Shown: positions 37,341 to 47,393, counted from the first letter of the stretch. The stretch is 64,000 bases of DNA from an uncultured Thiotrichaceae bacterium (GCA_902727985.1 CACVAY010000110.1:20767-84766), one strand, 5' to 3'. Numbers and translations: made by a program. Notes: generated from the sequence alone by a model not told the origin.

Positions 37341-37619
37341 CTATAAGACTTTTTTAATCAGCCCGATAATAAAGAGCAGGACAACCGCGCCAATCGTAGC
37401 CCATATTAGCGTGCCAACAATAGCAGGCCCGGGAATCGTTAAAACATTTCCGCCATTAGCACCAAGTATTTCACCAATAAATTTACCGACGACTGAGCCG
37501 ATTATTCCAACGACAATATTTCCGATCAGGCCAAAACCACCACCACGCATGATGTTCCCAGCAAGCCATCCGGCTACAGCTCCAATTGCCAGCATTATAA
37601 GAATTTGTACAATATCCAT
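37341..37619 (-). CDS. GlsB/YeaQ/YmgE family stress membrane protein
   Basis: A 92-aa very hydrophobic, glycine-rich protein with three membrane segments, also called transglycosylase-associated protein. Typical features are IGAVAGWLAGNIMRGGGFG, the GNIVVGIIGSVVGKF stretch and a final hydrophobic helix. Members are induced by general or acid stress; the molecular role is not known. An AGGAGA lies upstream of the ATG (leftward). It shares the bidirectional terminator with htpG. Confidence 0.9.
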   Translation of the reverse strand: MDIVQILIMLAIGAVAGWLAGNIMRGGGFGLIGNIVVGIIGSVVGKFIGEILGANGGNVLTIPGPAIVGTLIWATIGAVVLLFIIGLIKKVL

Positions 37620-37749
37620 TTGGTATGTTCTCCTTTAGTTTTAATACCACACTGATAGTAGTAGAAAAAATTGCTGTTTATTGAGGAATTTACTGACAGT
37701 TTGTTTAGAAGCAGGAAGAGAGCAGGCGTATTTAGAGGTAGGTGATGGT

Positions 37750-38304
37750 CTAGGATCTAAGGATCTGTTTGGTATGCAAGTCGATAAGCTGGGAAGGTTT
37801 GGCTGCATTACCTAAAGGGGCGTCCCAAATTCCATCTAAATCGTCCCCAAAATAGTTCCTAACCTTCTCTACAGAGCTAGCAGGGATGTGACCTTTAGGA
37901 TTTGCACTGGTGGAGACCAGTGGGTGCTGGAGAGCTTCGCATAAGTCGTAAGTTGCAGGATGTAAAGTGATACGAATGGCGAGGCTGGAGAACTGACCTC
38001 TCAAAAGTTTTGAAGTATTTTCTTTAGCAGGAACAAGCCAAGAAGTGGGTTGATTAGTAACGGAACTGAGAAGGTCTCTATCTTCTTGAGTAATTGGCTG
38101 TAAATATTTTTCGACAAAAGCTAATCGGGAGCTAATAATGATTAGACCTTTTTCTATCGCTCGTTGTTTTAAAGATAGAATGCGTTGAATGGCTTCTTCA
38201 TTATCAGGATTACAACCAAGACCAAAGACAGCCTCGGTTGGATAAGCAATGACTCCTCCGTCTCGGACAAGGTTAGCTATCTCTTCAATCTTGCTAGAAA
38301 TCAT
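37750..38304 (-). CDS. tsaC: Threonylcarbamoyl-AMP synthase TsaC
   Basis: Makes L-threonylcarbamoyl-AMP from threonine, bicarbonate and ATP, the first step of t6A37 tRNA modification. The 184-aa protein has the YrdC/Sua5 fold with GGVIAYPTEAVFGLGC, the substrate-binding LKQRAIEKGLIII and the STSANPKGH motif. It is the short TsaC form with no Sua5 C-terminal domain. It starts 9 bases after topA ends, the same grouping as in many gammaproteobacteria (dprA-smg-topA-tsaC). Confidence 0.92.
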   Translation of the reverse strand: MISSKIEEIANLVRDGGVIAYPTEAVFGLGCNPDNEEAIQRILSLKQRAIEKGLIIISSRLAFVEKYLQPITQEDRDLLSSVTNQPTSWLVPAKENTSKLLRGQFSSLAIRITLHPATYDLCEALQHPLVSTSANPKGHIPASSVEKVRNYFGDDLDGIWDAPLGNAAKPSQLIDLHTKQILRS

Positions 38305-38313
38305 CTGAAGCCG

Positions 38314-40797
38314 TTACTCGTCGTCAGAGTCTGCCTTCTTAGCGGCGGGCTTTTTAGCCGGCGCTTTTTTCTTTGCAGGTGCCTTTTTGGTAGCTGCTGC
38401 TTTCTTAGTGGTTGTAGCCTTTTTCTTGGTGGGTGCTTTTTTGGCAGCTGGCTTTTTAGCGGTAGTCTTCTTTTTAGCCGGAGCCTTTTTCTTTGCTGCA
38501 GGCTTTTTACGGCCACGTGTCTTTTTCTCAGGTGCTTTTTCAATAAGCTCTTGGCACTGTTCCAACGTCAGCTCTTTCGGATCCTGATCTTTTGGCATTT
38601 TGGCATTTTTATTACCATCTGTGATGTACGGCCCCCAACGACCGTTTAGGACTTGGATACCTGCATCAGGGAAATCCTGAATAATGCGATTACGTTCAAT
38701 TTCCTTTTTCTCTTCAACCAGCTCTAAAGCTCGTTCAAGCGTAATGGTATAAGGGTTGTCTTCTTTCTTCAGTGAAACAAATTTGCTGTCATATTTCACA
38801 TACGGGCCGAAGCGACCGATATTAGTACTAATTTTTTCACCAGCAGGGCTTTCACCGAGATCACGGGGAAGTTTAAATAACTCCATCGCATCATCATAAG
38901 TGATGGCATCCATTTTTTGACCAGGAAGTAAGCCTGCAAACTTTGGCTTATCTTCATCATCGCGTGTACCAATTTGTACATAAGGACCATAGCGACCCAT
39001 GCGAACAGATACCGGTTTGCCTGACTTTGGATCGGTACCCAGTCCACGTGCTTGCAGTACTTCATCACGAGAAACACTTTCTTCCTTGTCTCGGACAAGT
39101 TCATCGAAAGGTTTCCAGAAATTTTCCATTAATGGAAGCCAGTCTTTTTCACCACGTGAGATGGTGTCTAGTTCATCTTCAAGGTTGGCGGTAAAGCTGT
39201 AATCTACATACTGGGTAAAATGATCCGTTAGGAATTTGTTTACAATCTTGCCAATATCCGTGGGATAAAAACGACGAGATTCAAGTTCAACGTATTCGCG
39301 TGATTGCAAAGTAGAGATAATGCTGGCGTAGGTTGATGGTCGACCAATACCATATTCTTCCAGTGTTTTTACTAAACTTGCTTCTGAAAAGCGAGGTGGT
39401 GGTTCAGTGAAATGCTGGTTTGCTGCAATCTCTTGCAGATCAATTTTCTCACCTTCTTCCAAGGGAGGAAGAATCTTGTTTTTTTCTTTATCGCCGGTGT
39501 TTCCTTCCTGGTAAACCGCAAGGAAACCCGGAGTACGGATCGTTGAGCCGCTTGCTCTGAAGAAACTGTCATCATTTGCCGCAAGGTTTACAGAAACCGT
39601 ATCCATGGTGGCGTGGATCATCTGACAGGCAACTGTACGTTTCCAAATTAAATTATATAAACGATACTGCTCATCTGTGAGCTTATGTTTGATCATCTCA
39701 GGGATATTTTTAGCCGATGTTGGGCGCACAGCCTCATGCGCTTCCTGAGCATTTTTGGATTTAGTTTTGAAGGTACGTACGTCTGGATTGACATTGTCTT
39801 TACCATAGTTCTTGGTAATGACCTCACGAAGTTCTGCAACAGCTTCATTAGCCAAGGCTACTGAGTCCGTACGCATATAGGTAATCAGCCCTACTGGGCC
39901 GCTACCAAGATCAATTCCTTCATACAGTTGTTGTGCAACACGCATAGTTCGCTGAGTAGTGAATGTTAATTTACGCGCAGCTTCTTGTTGCAAGGTTGAC
40001 GTTGTGAATGGTGGTGATGGGTTGCGTTTACGTTGTTTCTTTTTAACCTCCGCAACCGTAAGTTTGCCATTTGCATCGGTGGTGAGTTTTTCTTTTACTT
40101 CCTTAGCAAGCTTTTCATTATTGATATCGAATTGCTTAAGCGCTTTACCTTGCCAGGTATGTAGTTTGGCATGGAAAGGTTGTTCGTCTTTGTTGACGGC
40201 CGCTTCTAAAGTCCAGTATTCCTGGGGAATAAAAGCTTCAATTTCTAGCTCGCGTTCTACGATCATGCGCAGTGCTGGACTCTGTACGCGCCCAGCAGAA
40301 AGACCGTATTTAATCTTTTTCCAGAGTAAGGGTGATAAATTGAAACCCACTAAATAATCAAGAGCACGACGTGCTTGCTGAGCATCTACAAGTGGTATAG
40401 CAATTCCTCGAGGGTTTGCTACTGCTTCTTGAACCGCATGCTTGGTGATTTCGTGGAAAACGACACGTTGAACATTCTTACCTTCCAGTGCGTTTTTTTC
40501 TTTTAACAGTTCCAGAAGATGCCAGGAAATAGCCTCTCCTTCTCTATCCGGGTCGGTTGCGAGATAAAGGTTATCAGCCTTTTTTAATGCCTTGAGAATA
40601 TTTTTAACATGCTTCTCATTGCGCTCGATGGTTTCGTATTTCATCTTGAAACCATTCTCCGTATCAACAGCACCTTCTTTTGGTACTAAGTCACGAACAT
40701 GGCCATAGGAAGCAAGGACTTCAAAGCCTTTGCCGAGATATTTTTTTATGGTTTTTCCCTTGGCAGGGGACTCTACGATAACCAGACTTTCGCTCAT
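38314..40797 (-). CDS. topA: DNA topoisomerase I with lysine-alanine-rich tail
   Basis: Relaxes negative supercoils, opposing gyrase. The 827-aa protein has the Toprim start LVIVESPAKGKTIKKYLG (E9), TDPDREGEA (D82, D84) and catalytic Tyr307 in LITYMRTDS. After the core come Topo_C repeats with RYGPYVQ, RFGPYVK and RWGPYIT. Then, in place of cysteine zinc ribbons, a tail of about 60 residues rich in AAKK/PAKK repeats ends in DSDDE, like histone H1 tails. The E. coli enzyme instead ends in zinc ribbons. The tail likely binds DNA non-specifically. Confidence 0.95.
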   Translation of the reverse strand: MSESLVIVESPAKGKTIKKYLGKGFEVLASYGHVRDLVPKEGAVDTENGFKMKYETIERNEKHVKNILKALKKADNLYLATDPDREGEAISWHLLELLKEKNALEGKNVQRVVFHEITKHAVQEAVANPRGIAIPLVDAQQARRALDYLVGFNLSPLLWKKIKYGLSAGRVQSPALRMIVERELEIEAFIPQEYWTLEAAVNKDEQPFHAKLHTWQGKALKQFDINNEKLAKEVKEKLTTDANGKLTVAEVKKKQRKRNPSPPFTTSTLQQEAARKLTFTTQRTMRVAQQLYEGIDLGSGPVGLITYMRTDSVALANEAVAELREVITKNYGKDNVNPDVRTFKTKSKNAQEAHEAVRPTSAKNIPEMIKHKLTDEQYRLYNLIWKRTVACQMIHATMDTVSVNLAANDDSFFRASGSTIRTPGFLAVYQEGNTGDKEKNKILPPLEEGEKIDLQEIAANQHFTEPPPRFSEASLVKTLEEYGIGRPSTYASIISTLQSREYVELESRRFYPTDIGKIVNKFLTDHFTQYVDYSFTANLEDELDTISRGEKDWLPLMENFWKPFDELVRDKEESVSRDEVLQARGLGTDPKSGKPVSVRMGRYGPYVQIGTRDDEDKPKFAGLLPGQKMDAITYDDAMELFKLPRDLGESPAGEKISTNIGRFGPYVKYDSKFVSLKKEDNPYTITLERALELVEEKKEIERNRIIQDFPDAGIQVLNGRWGPYITDGNKNAKMPKDQDPKELTLEQCQELIEKAPEKKTRGRKKPAAKKKAPAKKKTTAKKPAAKKAPTKKKATTTKKAAATKKAPAKKKAPAKKPAAKKADSDDE

Positions 40798-40910
40798 ACT
40801 TCTGCGTATTCTAAGGTGGATAATTTGGGCAACTATACTGCAACACTATAGATTACCCAAACCTTAATTATAGAAGAGTGCTTTATGTGATGGGCTTTTA
40901 AGCGAAATAC

Positions 40911-41381
40911 TTAATGATAAACAGGTGGCGTTTCACTCATAGCAATATCATCCATCCAAGTGAACTCAGCTTCCATTTCAGGGTTATTAAGAAGGATCAT
41001 CAAGACGACCCATTTCAACTTATCGAGATCAAAGTCGATGTCACGCAAAACAAGAATTTTATCGATAATGAATTCGCGAGTTTCATCTTTCAAGACGCCG
41101 GATTCTGTTAGGAATAGCAAATAACTTTGACATTCTGCGTTCAACCAGCGTCGCTCACGAGGAGAGAACACACGAAAAGATTTGGGGGATGATGGCACAA
41201 ATCCGTATTCGGTTTCGTCGCCCAAGCTTTCAAGCCAATCGAATGCTTTACTGATTTCCCCACTTGGGAATCCTGCTTCTAAGAGGTGTCCTTGTAGAAC
41301 TTCACGATTTTGTCCAGATTCATCGTAATCTGAAAAATTATCAAAAAGGTAAAAAAGGACGTCTAAAGTATTTTCTTTCAT
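40911..41381 (-). CDS. smg: Smg family (DUF494) protein
   Basis: Small conserved gammaproteobacterial/betaproteobacterial protein of unknown function, almost always found beside dprA and topA. From the ATG at 41381 it has 156 aa and begins MKENTLDVLFYLFDNF, the family hallmark. The rest is helical and acidic, with LLFLTESGVLKDETREF and the C-terminal LKWVVLMILLNNP. Its ATG overlaps the dprA stop as ATGA, which decides the start against a longer frame to 41426. Confidence 0.92.
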   Translation of the reverse strand: MKENTLDVLFYLFDNFSDYDESGQNREVLQGHLLEAGFPSGEISKAFDWLESLGDETEYGFVPSSPKSFRVFSPRERRWLNAECQSYLLFLTESGVLKDETREFIIDKILVLRDIDFDLDKLKWVVLMILLNNPEMEAEFTWMDDIAMSETPPVYH

Positions 41382-42532
41382 GGGGTAACACTCGTGTTCA
41401 GTCTTACGTATTGACCTCCACCACATGCGCTGATGTGTCCGTGAAGCTCTAAAAGGAGAAGGATGGAGGAAACGACGTCAATCGTCAATCCCGTTTGTAC
41501 GACCATTCTATCAATCGATACCGGATCAAAACCCATAGCTTCTAAAATCAGCCGTTGATCTGAAGAAAGCACATCCTGAGTGGTTTCTTCGTAACTAGCG
41601 TCAGTATTTGAAGCAGAATTTTCGATTGGGCTTTGTAAGAAGGTTTGTAGTTGCGGCGCTAATTCTTCAAGAATATCTTCAGCCGTTTCCACTAGCTTAG
41701 CACCTTCGCGAATCAGGCGATGACAACCCTTGGCCAAGGGATTGTGGATGGAGCCAGGGATAGCAAACACTTCTTTCCCCTGTTCCATCGCATTTCTTGC
41801 GGTTATCAAAGAGCCACTTTTTATCGCAGCTTCAACGACTAAAGTGCCTAAGCTGATACCGCTAATAATGCGGTTTCTGCGTGGGAAAAAAGGTGCTTTC
41901 ACAGGTGTGCCAATGGGGTATTCAGAAAGAATGAGACCGCTATTTTCGACAATAAAATCAGCAAGTTTCTGGTGTTTACTAGGATAGGTGATATCTAAAC
42001 CGGTCGCGGTTACAGCAATCGTGGGGGAAGCTAAACTATCTAAAGCCCCTTTATGGGCAAAGCCATCAATGCCCAATGCTAAACCACTAGTAATAGTGAG
42101 TCCGTTACCCGCTAAATGTTTGGCAAACTGTTGGGCGTTATCTCTGCCCCCAGTTGTTGGATTTCGGCTACCAACGATAGCGAGTTGAGGGTCTTTAAGA
42201 CAGCTTAAGCTACCTTTTGCAAAAAGAATGGGGGGCGGGTCGTTAATGCTTTTGAGTTGTTCTGGGTATGCATTATCAGCAATGGTAATAATATGATGTA
42301 TCGAGGATTGTTTTAGCCACTCAATATCAGCTTGGCTTGCATTGTCATTAGTATCTACAATCGCTTGGGCAACATTCTGTGGAACCCCTTTTGCCGTCAG
42401 TGTTTTAAGAGCACTATTCATCACCGACTGCGGGGTGTTGAAATGGTGCAAGGCTGACATAAAACGCTTTGGACCAATACCGGGCACACGTAATAGGTTT
42501 AACCAGTGATGTAGGTCGTTTTGGTGTTTCAC
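41378..42532 (-). CDS. dprA: DNA-processing protein DprA
   Basis: Loads RecA on incoming single-stranded DNA during natural transformation. The 384-aa protein begins with a helix-hairpin-helix-like region with LRVPGIGPKRFMSAL. The Rossmann domain carries AIVGSRNPTTGGR, SGLALGIDGFAHKGAL and KSGSLITARNAMEQGKEVFA. The C-terminal winged-helix domain (DpiA-like) is at about 325-380. First of the dprA-smg-topA-tsaC gene order; coupled to smg. Presence is common even in strains not known to be competent. Confidence 0.94.
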   Translation of the reverse strand: MKHQNDLHHWLNLLRVPGIGPKRFMSALHHFNTPQSVMNSALKTLTAKGVPQNVAQAIVDTNDNASQADIEWLKQSSIHHIITIADNAYPEQLKSINDPPPILFAKGSLSCLKDPQLAIVGSRNPTTGGRDNAQQFAKHLAGNGLTITSGLALGIDGFAHKGALDSLASPTIAVTATGLDITYPSKHQKLADFIVENSGLILSEYPIGTPVKAPFFPRRNRIISGISLGTLVVEAAIKSGSLITARNAMEQGKEVFAIPGSIHNPLAKGCHRLIREGAKLVETAEDILEELAPQLQTFLQSPIENSASNTDASYEETTQDVLSSDQRLILEAMGFDPVSIDRMVVQTGLTIDVVSSILLLLELHGHISACGGGQYVRLNTSVTP

Positions 42533-42736
42533 GTCATTTCGTTCGTAGTTTGTGTTAAGTAATAAACATGCAAAAAAGCATGATTCACCTGAAAAACGCC
42601 TCTATCTTCAGCTGATTAAAGAAGATTCTACGTTGTTGGGGTATGTTGCGATTACCTCAAGGAGTCTGCTTGTGACCCCTTAAACTTTTAGTTAACGCTA
42701 AAGGTTCTGGGGAAAGGTAAATAAGTGTCTTTACTA

Positions 42737-43894
42737 TTAGGGGTTTCCGATTTTGTGACCGACTTTTACTGCATTATCTGATTTTGTGACCAGCGCATAA
42801 CTATAATGCTGATTAACATCATACACGACCATTGTGCCGATACGCTCTGGAGGCAGCTTTACTGAAACAGGCTTTTCGTTGTGTAATTTGCCGTAGCGTT
42901 TTTCGTAAGGATCATCCGCAAGGCGTGGCGAAGTGTAAACACCTAATACATGCCCTGCTCGAATACCATCTCTAGCACCACGATTGATAATAGCGATCAT
43001 GCGCTGACCGATGATGAGTTCTGCATCATAGAGACTCATAACAGTGCCACGTACCTTAGTCGTAGGCAGACGCATTTCAATATCGAGTTCTGTTGGCTTA
43101 TCTTCGACACGAATCAAGCGATCACCACGGCGAATCTCACGATCAGACTTTTCAATAATAGTTGATGTGATGGTATTTGGTTGGGTAACGGTTAGCAAGC
43201 CATGATAGTCAATTTGTGTACCAAGTAATTCATTGGAGTCCGGGTCTTTGATTTCTTTGATGGCGTGGTAAATCGCGTAAGTATCACCGCGTTGGCTATG
43301 TGAAATACCTTTGGCGTAAACTGTTTTATCATTTTCGATAAGAATGGCAGCATCTTTGGCGGCAACAATATATGGAGCACTAGAAAGATCATCTTTATCA
43401 ACAATGCGCGGCCATGTCAGAAATGATTCGAACATTGAAATAGGTTTGCCTTTACCATTACGCTCAACACGAATACTTGGAGATAATTTTACTGTGCCAG
43501 CCGTGGAACCATTGTTTTTTCCATAATGAATGTAAAGTACATCTCCAGGATAGATTCGATGCGGGTTCTTGATAGTCTGATTCTTGTCCCATATTTCTGG
43601 CCAATAACCAGGTTGCTTCAAAAACATTCTACTAATATCCCATAGCGTATCGCCCTTCTTTACGGTGTAACGTTTGGGGGCACTTTGACGAATGAGGTTA
43701 GAGGCAATGCTTGAGGAAGCACCGAAATGTTGGTGATTACCGCGAAAGGGTAAGCCATAATAATCATCATATTCTGTGTCTACAGCAGAAGTTTTATCAG
43801 CAGCGTATTGAGTTGAACAGCCTGTAAGTGCCAATGTTGAGCACAAAATACCAGCTGAAATAAAAGAAAATGATGTCGACACAGATGGTTTCAT
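42737..43894 (-). CDS. LysM-domain lipoprotein
   Basis: A 385-aa exported lipoprotein with lipobox LTGC (C26). A LysM peptidoglycan-binding domain at about 75-122 contains YTVKKGDTLWDISRMFL and HRIYPGDVLYIH. The C-terminal 250 residues are beta-rich and without catalytic motifs. This gene type, divergent from def-fmt-rsmB and next to dprA, is widely conserved in gammaproteobacteria but has no settled function; it likely binds the cell wall. The 179 bases before def must hold both promoters; TATAAT at 44023-44028 is a candidate -10 for def. Confidence 0.9.
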   Translation of the reverse strand: MKPSVSTSFSFISAGILCSTLALTGCSTQYAADKTSAVDTEYDDYYGLPFRGNHQHFGASSSIASNLIRQSAPKRYTVKKGDTLWDISRMFLKQPGYWPEIWDKNQTIKNPHRIYPGDVLYIHYGKNNGSTAGTVKLSPSIRVERNGKGKPISMFESFLTWPRIVDKDDLSSAPYIVAAKDAAILIENDKTVYAKGISHSQRGDTYAIYHAIKEIKDPDSNELLGTQIDYHGLLTVTQPNTITSTIIEKSDREIRRGDRLIRVEDKPTELDIEMRLPTTKVRGTVMSLYDAELIIGQRMIAIINRGARDGIRAGHVLGVYTSPRLADDPYEKRYGKLHNEKPVSVKLPPERIGTMVVYDVNQHYSYALVTKSDNAVKVGHKIGNP

Positions 43895-44073
43895 AGTTTT
43901 TTATTATTATCATTAGTATGATGAGCTGCCTGCACGCTTGGGGTTATGAGTAACAGTAGAAAATGTGTTAGTGATAACCCAAAGTAAATTCTGGTTAAGT
44001 TTTCCAGACAGCGAGTGATAGGTATAATAGCCTTAACTTATTATTCACCTAAGTATTTTCGGATTTTCGGTAT

Positions 44074-44583
44074 ATGACAGAACTTACAATCCTTCGTTAT
44101 CCAGACTCTCGTTTACGAACAAAAGCAACACCAGTTGAGAAGGTGGATGACGATATTCGACAAATTATTGATGACATGTTTGAAACCATGTACGCCGCAC
44201 CAGGAATTGGTTTGGCGGCTACACAAGTTGATATTCACCAACAGATCGTTGTAATAGATGTGTCTGAAAATAAGGATGAGCCCTTGTGCTTCATTAACCC
44301 TGAAATCATCAAAGAGGATGGCACCGAGGAAATGGAAGAGGGGTGTTTGTCCGTTCCTGAATATTACGCTAAGGTCACGCGTGCAGAAAAAGTCACGGTC
44401 AAGGCATTAGACCGTAATGGCGCAGAATTCTCTATTGATGCGGAAGAATTATTAGCGGTGTGTATTCAGCATGAGATTGATCATCTGAGAGGTAAGGTTT
44501 TTGTTGATTACCTATCACCAATGAAACAGCAGCGCGTGCGCAAGAAGTTAGAGAAAGTAGCTAAAATGGCGGCGACTTCTTAA
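44074..44583 (+). CDS. def: Peptide deformylase
   Basis: Metal enzyme that removes the N-formyl group from new proteins. The 169-aa protein has all three motifs: GIGLAATQ (Q50), EGCLSVPE (C91 metal ligand) and QHEIDHLRG (H133, E134, H137). The stop codon overlaps the fmt start by one base (TAATG), so the formyl-adding and formyl-removing enzymes are translated together. Confidence 0.97.
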   Translation: MTELTILRYPDSRLRTKATPVEKVDDDIRQIIDDMFETMYAAPGIGLAATQVDIHQQIVVIDVSENKDEPLCFINPEIIKEDGTEEMEEGCLSVPEYYAKVTRAEKVTVKALDRNGAEFSIDAEELLAVCIQHEIDHLRGKVFVDYLSPMKQQRVRKKLEKVAKMAATS

Positions 44584-45524
44584 TGACTGAAATCTTACGT
44601 ATTATCTATGCTGGAACCCCTGACTTTGCGGTACCTGCGTTACAGGCGTTGATTGATTCAAAACATCAGGTTGTTGCCGTATATACGCAACCGGATCGTC
44701 CGGCTGGGCGAGGTAGAAAGGTTACGTTTGGACCAGTAAAACAGCTAGCTGTTAATGCAGAGATCCCTGTTGAGCAACCTGAGTCATTAAAAACAGATGA
44801 GGCACTACAACAGTTAGTTACCTATGATGCTGATGTGATGATTGTTGCTGCCTATGGCTTGATCCTTCCCAAGGCTGTTTTGGAAACGCCAAAATATGGA
44901 TGCTTAAATATCCACGGATCATTATTACCCAAATGGCGAGGAGCTGCCCCTATTCATCGTGCAATCCAGATGGGCGATGAAGAGACTGGTATCACCATTA
45001 TGCAAATGGATGTTGGCCTGGATACTGGTGACATGCTATTGAAAAGCCGTTTGCCGATTACTGAGAAAGACACTGGCGAAAGCATTCATGATGCCTTGGC
45101 TGATCAAGGTGCAAAAGATTTGTTGTCTGTACTTGTCCAGTTACAAGCAGGCGCATTGAATCCTGAGAAGCAGGATGAAACACTGGCAACTTATGCCCAT
45201 AAGCTTAGCAAAGCGGAAGCAGAAATTGATTGGGAACAATCAGCAAAACACATTGATAATACGGTAAGAGCATTTAACCCATGGCCCGCTGCTTATACTT
45301 TGTACCATGGAAAGCCGATGAAGATTCATATGAGTGCATATGCGATTGAATCTTCTGATCGTGATCCTGGAACAGTTATTGATGAGTCGAAAACAGGTAT
45401 TTCTGTCGCAACAGGTGATGGTGTGCTTATTATTAAGCGACTCCAAATGCCAGGTAAAAAAGCTATGGATGTGCAGGACTTTCTTAACGGACACTCTTTG
45501 AGTAGCGTTGTGTTAGGTCAATGA
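44583..45524 (+). CDS. fmt: Methionyl-tRNA formyltransferase
   Basis: Formylates initiator Met-tRNA with 10-formyl-THF. The 313-aa protein has YAGTPDFAVPALQAL at its start, the catalytic region CLNIHGSLLPKWRGAAPIHR, then MQMDVGLDTGDM. The C-terminal tRNA-binding domain begins near residue 205 and includes FNPWPAAYT. Overlaps def by one base and rsmB by four. Confidence 0.97.
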   Translation: MTEILRIIYAGTPDFAVPALQALIDSKHQVVAVYTQPDRPAGRGRKVTFGPVKQLAVNAEIPVEQPESLKTDEALQQLVTYDADVMIVAAYGLILPKAVLETPKYGCLNIHGSLLPKWRGAAPIHRAIQMGDEETGITIMQMDVGLDTGDMLLKSRLPITEKDTGESIHDALADQGAKDLLSVLVQLQAGALNPEKQDETLATYAHKLSKAEAEIDWEQSAKHIDNTVRAFNPWPAAYTLYHGKPMKIHMSAYAIESSDRDPGTVIDESKTGISVATGDGVLIIKRLQMPGKKAMDVQDFLNGHSLSSVVLGQ

Positions 45525-46819
45525 CTCCTAGAAGCGAAGCTGCGAAAGCGCTCTATCAAGTTATCTATAAGCAACGTTCTCTAACTGATGTTTTTAATCA
45601 GGATATTACCAAACTAAAACCTGAAGAACAGGCATTCGTCAAGGATATCTGTTTTGGTAGCCTACGCTGGCATTACCCTATTAATACGCTCCTTGAGCAA
45701 TTATTGGTAAAGCCGCTAAAGCTAAAAGACCGGGATATAGAATGCTTATTAAGAGTGGGTTTGTATCAATTGGCCTATCAAGAAACGCCTGATCACGCGG
45801 CAGTCAACGAAACAGTAAAGGCAAGTAAAGCACTAAAAAAACCGTGGGCTAAAGGGTTGATCAATGGCGTGATGCGTAATTTTATCCGAGAAAAGCACAA
45901 CTACCTCGATAGTATAACGGGTGAAATAGGGTATTCCTTCCCAAGCTGGCTCAAGAAACGTGTGAAAAAAGCGTGGCCTGAGCATTGGGAGCGCATTCTA
46001 ACAGCGAGTAATCAGCGTGCGCCAATGACATTGCGCGTTAATCTCTCAAAACAGTCACGATATGAGTATCTAGCAAGATTAGATACGGTTGGTATTTCTG
46101 CTAAACCACACCCGTCGGTGAATTCAGCTATTGTGCTTGATACTCCAGTCCGGGTTTCCGAATTGCCTGAATTTTTTGAAGGGGCTGTTTCTGTGCAAGA
46201 TGCTGCAGCGCAAATGGCAGCAATGCTTTTGAAATGTGAGTCAGGTATGGATGTGCTTGATGCCTGTGCTGCACCAGGTGGGAAAACTGGGCATATTTTA
46301 GAGTCTACAACGGGTTTAAATGTGTGGGCTTTGGATCAAGATCCAGAACGTTTGTTGAGAGTTGATGAGAATTTGAAGCGCTTACAAGTTCAAGCTAAGC
46401 TTGTTGAGGCAGATGCGAATAATCTTAGCGATTGGTACGATGGGAAGCAGTTCGATAGAATTTTGCTGGATGCACCCTGCTCTGCTACCGGTGTCATTCG
46501 TCGCCACCCTGATATAAAATTACTCCGCAAAGCTTCTGATATTTCACAACTTGTTGAACAACAATCGAACCTCATGGGTAATTTATGGTCAACACTCAAA
46601 CCTAATGGGTATATGCTGTATGCAACTTGCTCTATCCTCCCCAAAGAAAATGAAGAGCAAATTGAGCAATTCATAACGCGTTATCAAAATGTTGAGGTTC
46701 ACCCCATTAGTGTCGCTGATAAGAAAGTGCAACAGCATGGTTTGCAAATCTTTCCGGGTGAGGGCGATATGGATGGGTTCTATTATTGTCTTTTGCAGAA
46801 AACAACGGCAGAGTATTAG
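45521..46819 (+). CDS. rsmB: 16S rRNA m5C967 methyltransferase RsmB
   Basis: SAM-dependent methyltransferase for C967 of 16S rRNA. The 432-aa protein has an N-terminal NusB-like RNA-binding domain (1-130) and a Rossmann methyltransferase domain. The latter has SAM motif DACAAPGGKTGHIL and the two m5C cysteines in LDAPCSATGVIRRHP and YATCSILPKENEEQ. ATGA overlap with fmt. Confidence 0.95.
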   Translation: MTPRSEAAKALYQVIYKQRSLTDVFNQDITKLKPEEQAFVKDICFGSLRWHYPINTLLEQLLVKPLKLKDRDIECLLRVGLYQLAYQETPDHAAVNETVKASKALKKPWAKGLINGVMRNFIREKHNYLDSITGEIGYSFPSWLKKRVKKAWPEHWERILTASNQRAPMTLRVNLSKQSRYEYLARLDTVGISAKPHPSVNSAIVLDTPVRVSELPEFFEGAVSVQDAAAQMAAMLLKCESGMDVLDACAAPGGKTGHILESTTGLNVWALDQDPERLLRVDENLKRLQVQAKLVEADANNLSDWYDGKQFDRILLDAPCSATGVIRRHPDIKLLRKASDISQLVEQQSNLMGNLWSTLKPNGYMLYATCSILPKENEEQIEQFITRYQNVEVHPISVADKKVQQHGLQIFPGEGDMDGFYYCLLQKTTAEY

Positions 46820-46829
46820 CCACTATTCT

Positions 46830-47393
46830 ATGCGTATTTTAAAAATCGTTACATTATTGATATTTTTTATCGGGTTCACGAGTGTGATGCCTGTATGGGC
46901 GAAAGATGGCAATATTGAGATCACAACCTTCAATGCAAAGAAGAAGGTAAAGCATTATGAAATGAATGCAGTGGTGATGTATCAATTGTCCGCAGACCTG
47001 CATCGTGCTTTATCGCATGGTGTTCGCGTTAATAGTTATCTGAATATCTATTTGGGAAAACATCGGAGTTGGTGGTGGAATTCTTCTGAAACAATAGCAC
47101 AAATTGTTTTTCAGTTACGCTATCACTCGCTTAGCAAGCAATACATTCTAACACGCGCAGATACTAACCAAAGCTGGAACTTTCGTAGTTTGCCACGAGC
47201 GCTTAAAAAAATGGGAGAGATTAAGCAATACACTCTGTTGAAAGCGCCTAGCAATTCAGCGAGTGATAACTACTATTTATATGCACAAGCGAAACTTTCA
47301 GCGCAAAAACTCAGTTTTCCTTTGAAAGTGCAATCTTATTTCAGTAATAAATATGTGATGGAAAGTGAGGGCGTTCTGTGGTCCTTACCGTAA
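46830..47393 (+). CDS. DUF4390 exported protein
   Basis: A 187-aa protein with a signal peptide (1-24, ending VWA) and a DUF4390-like domain. Features include FNAKKKVKHYEMNAVVMYQ, ALSHGVRVNSYLNIYLG with WWW just after, and the closing SFPLKVQSYFSNKY. The gene is typically found between rsmB and ntrY, as here. The function is unknown; the position suggests a link with the NtrY periplasmic sensor domain. The ATG at 46830 begins the signal peptide; its end overlaps ntrY by 16 bases. Confidence 0.86.
   Translation: MRILKIVTLLIFFIGFTSVMPVWAKDGNIEITTFNAKKKVKHYEMNAVVMYQLSADLHRALSHGVRVNSYLNIYLGKHRSWWWNSSETIAQIVFQLRYHSLSKQYILTRADTNQSWNFRSLPRALKKMGEIKQYTLLKAPSNSASDNYYLYAQAKLSAQKLSFPLKVQSYFSNKYVMESEGVLWSLP

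Noticed and set aside
38301..38649. Long open frames on other strands across the topA tail
   Set aside because: They come from the repetitive lysine/alanine codons of the topA tail and encode low-complexity shadows.
42525..42540. TGTTTCACGT followed by CATTTC near the dprA start, resembling parS
   Set aside because: Only the left half matches; the right half differs at most positions, and it encodes the DprA start (MKH).
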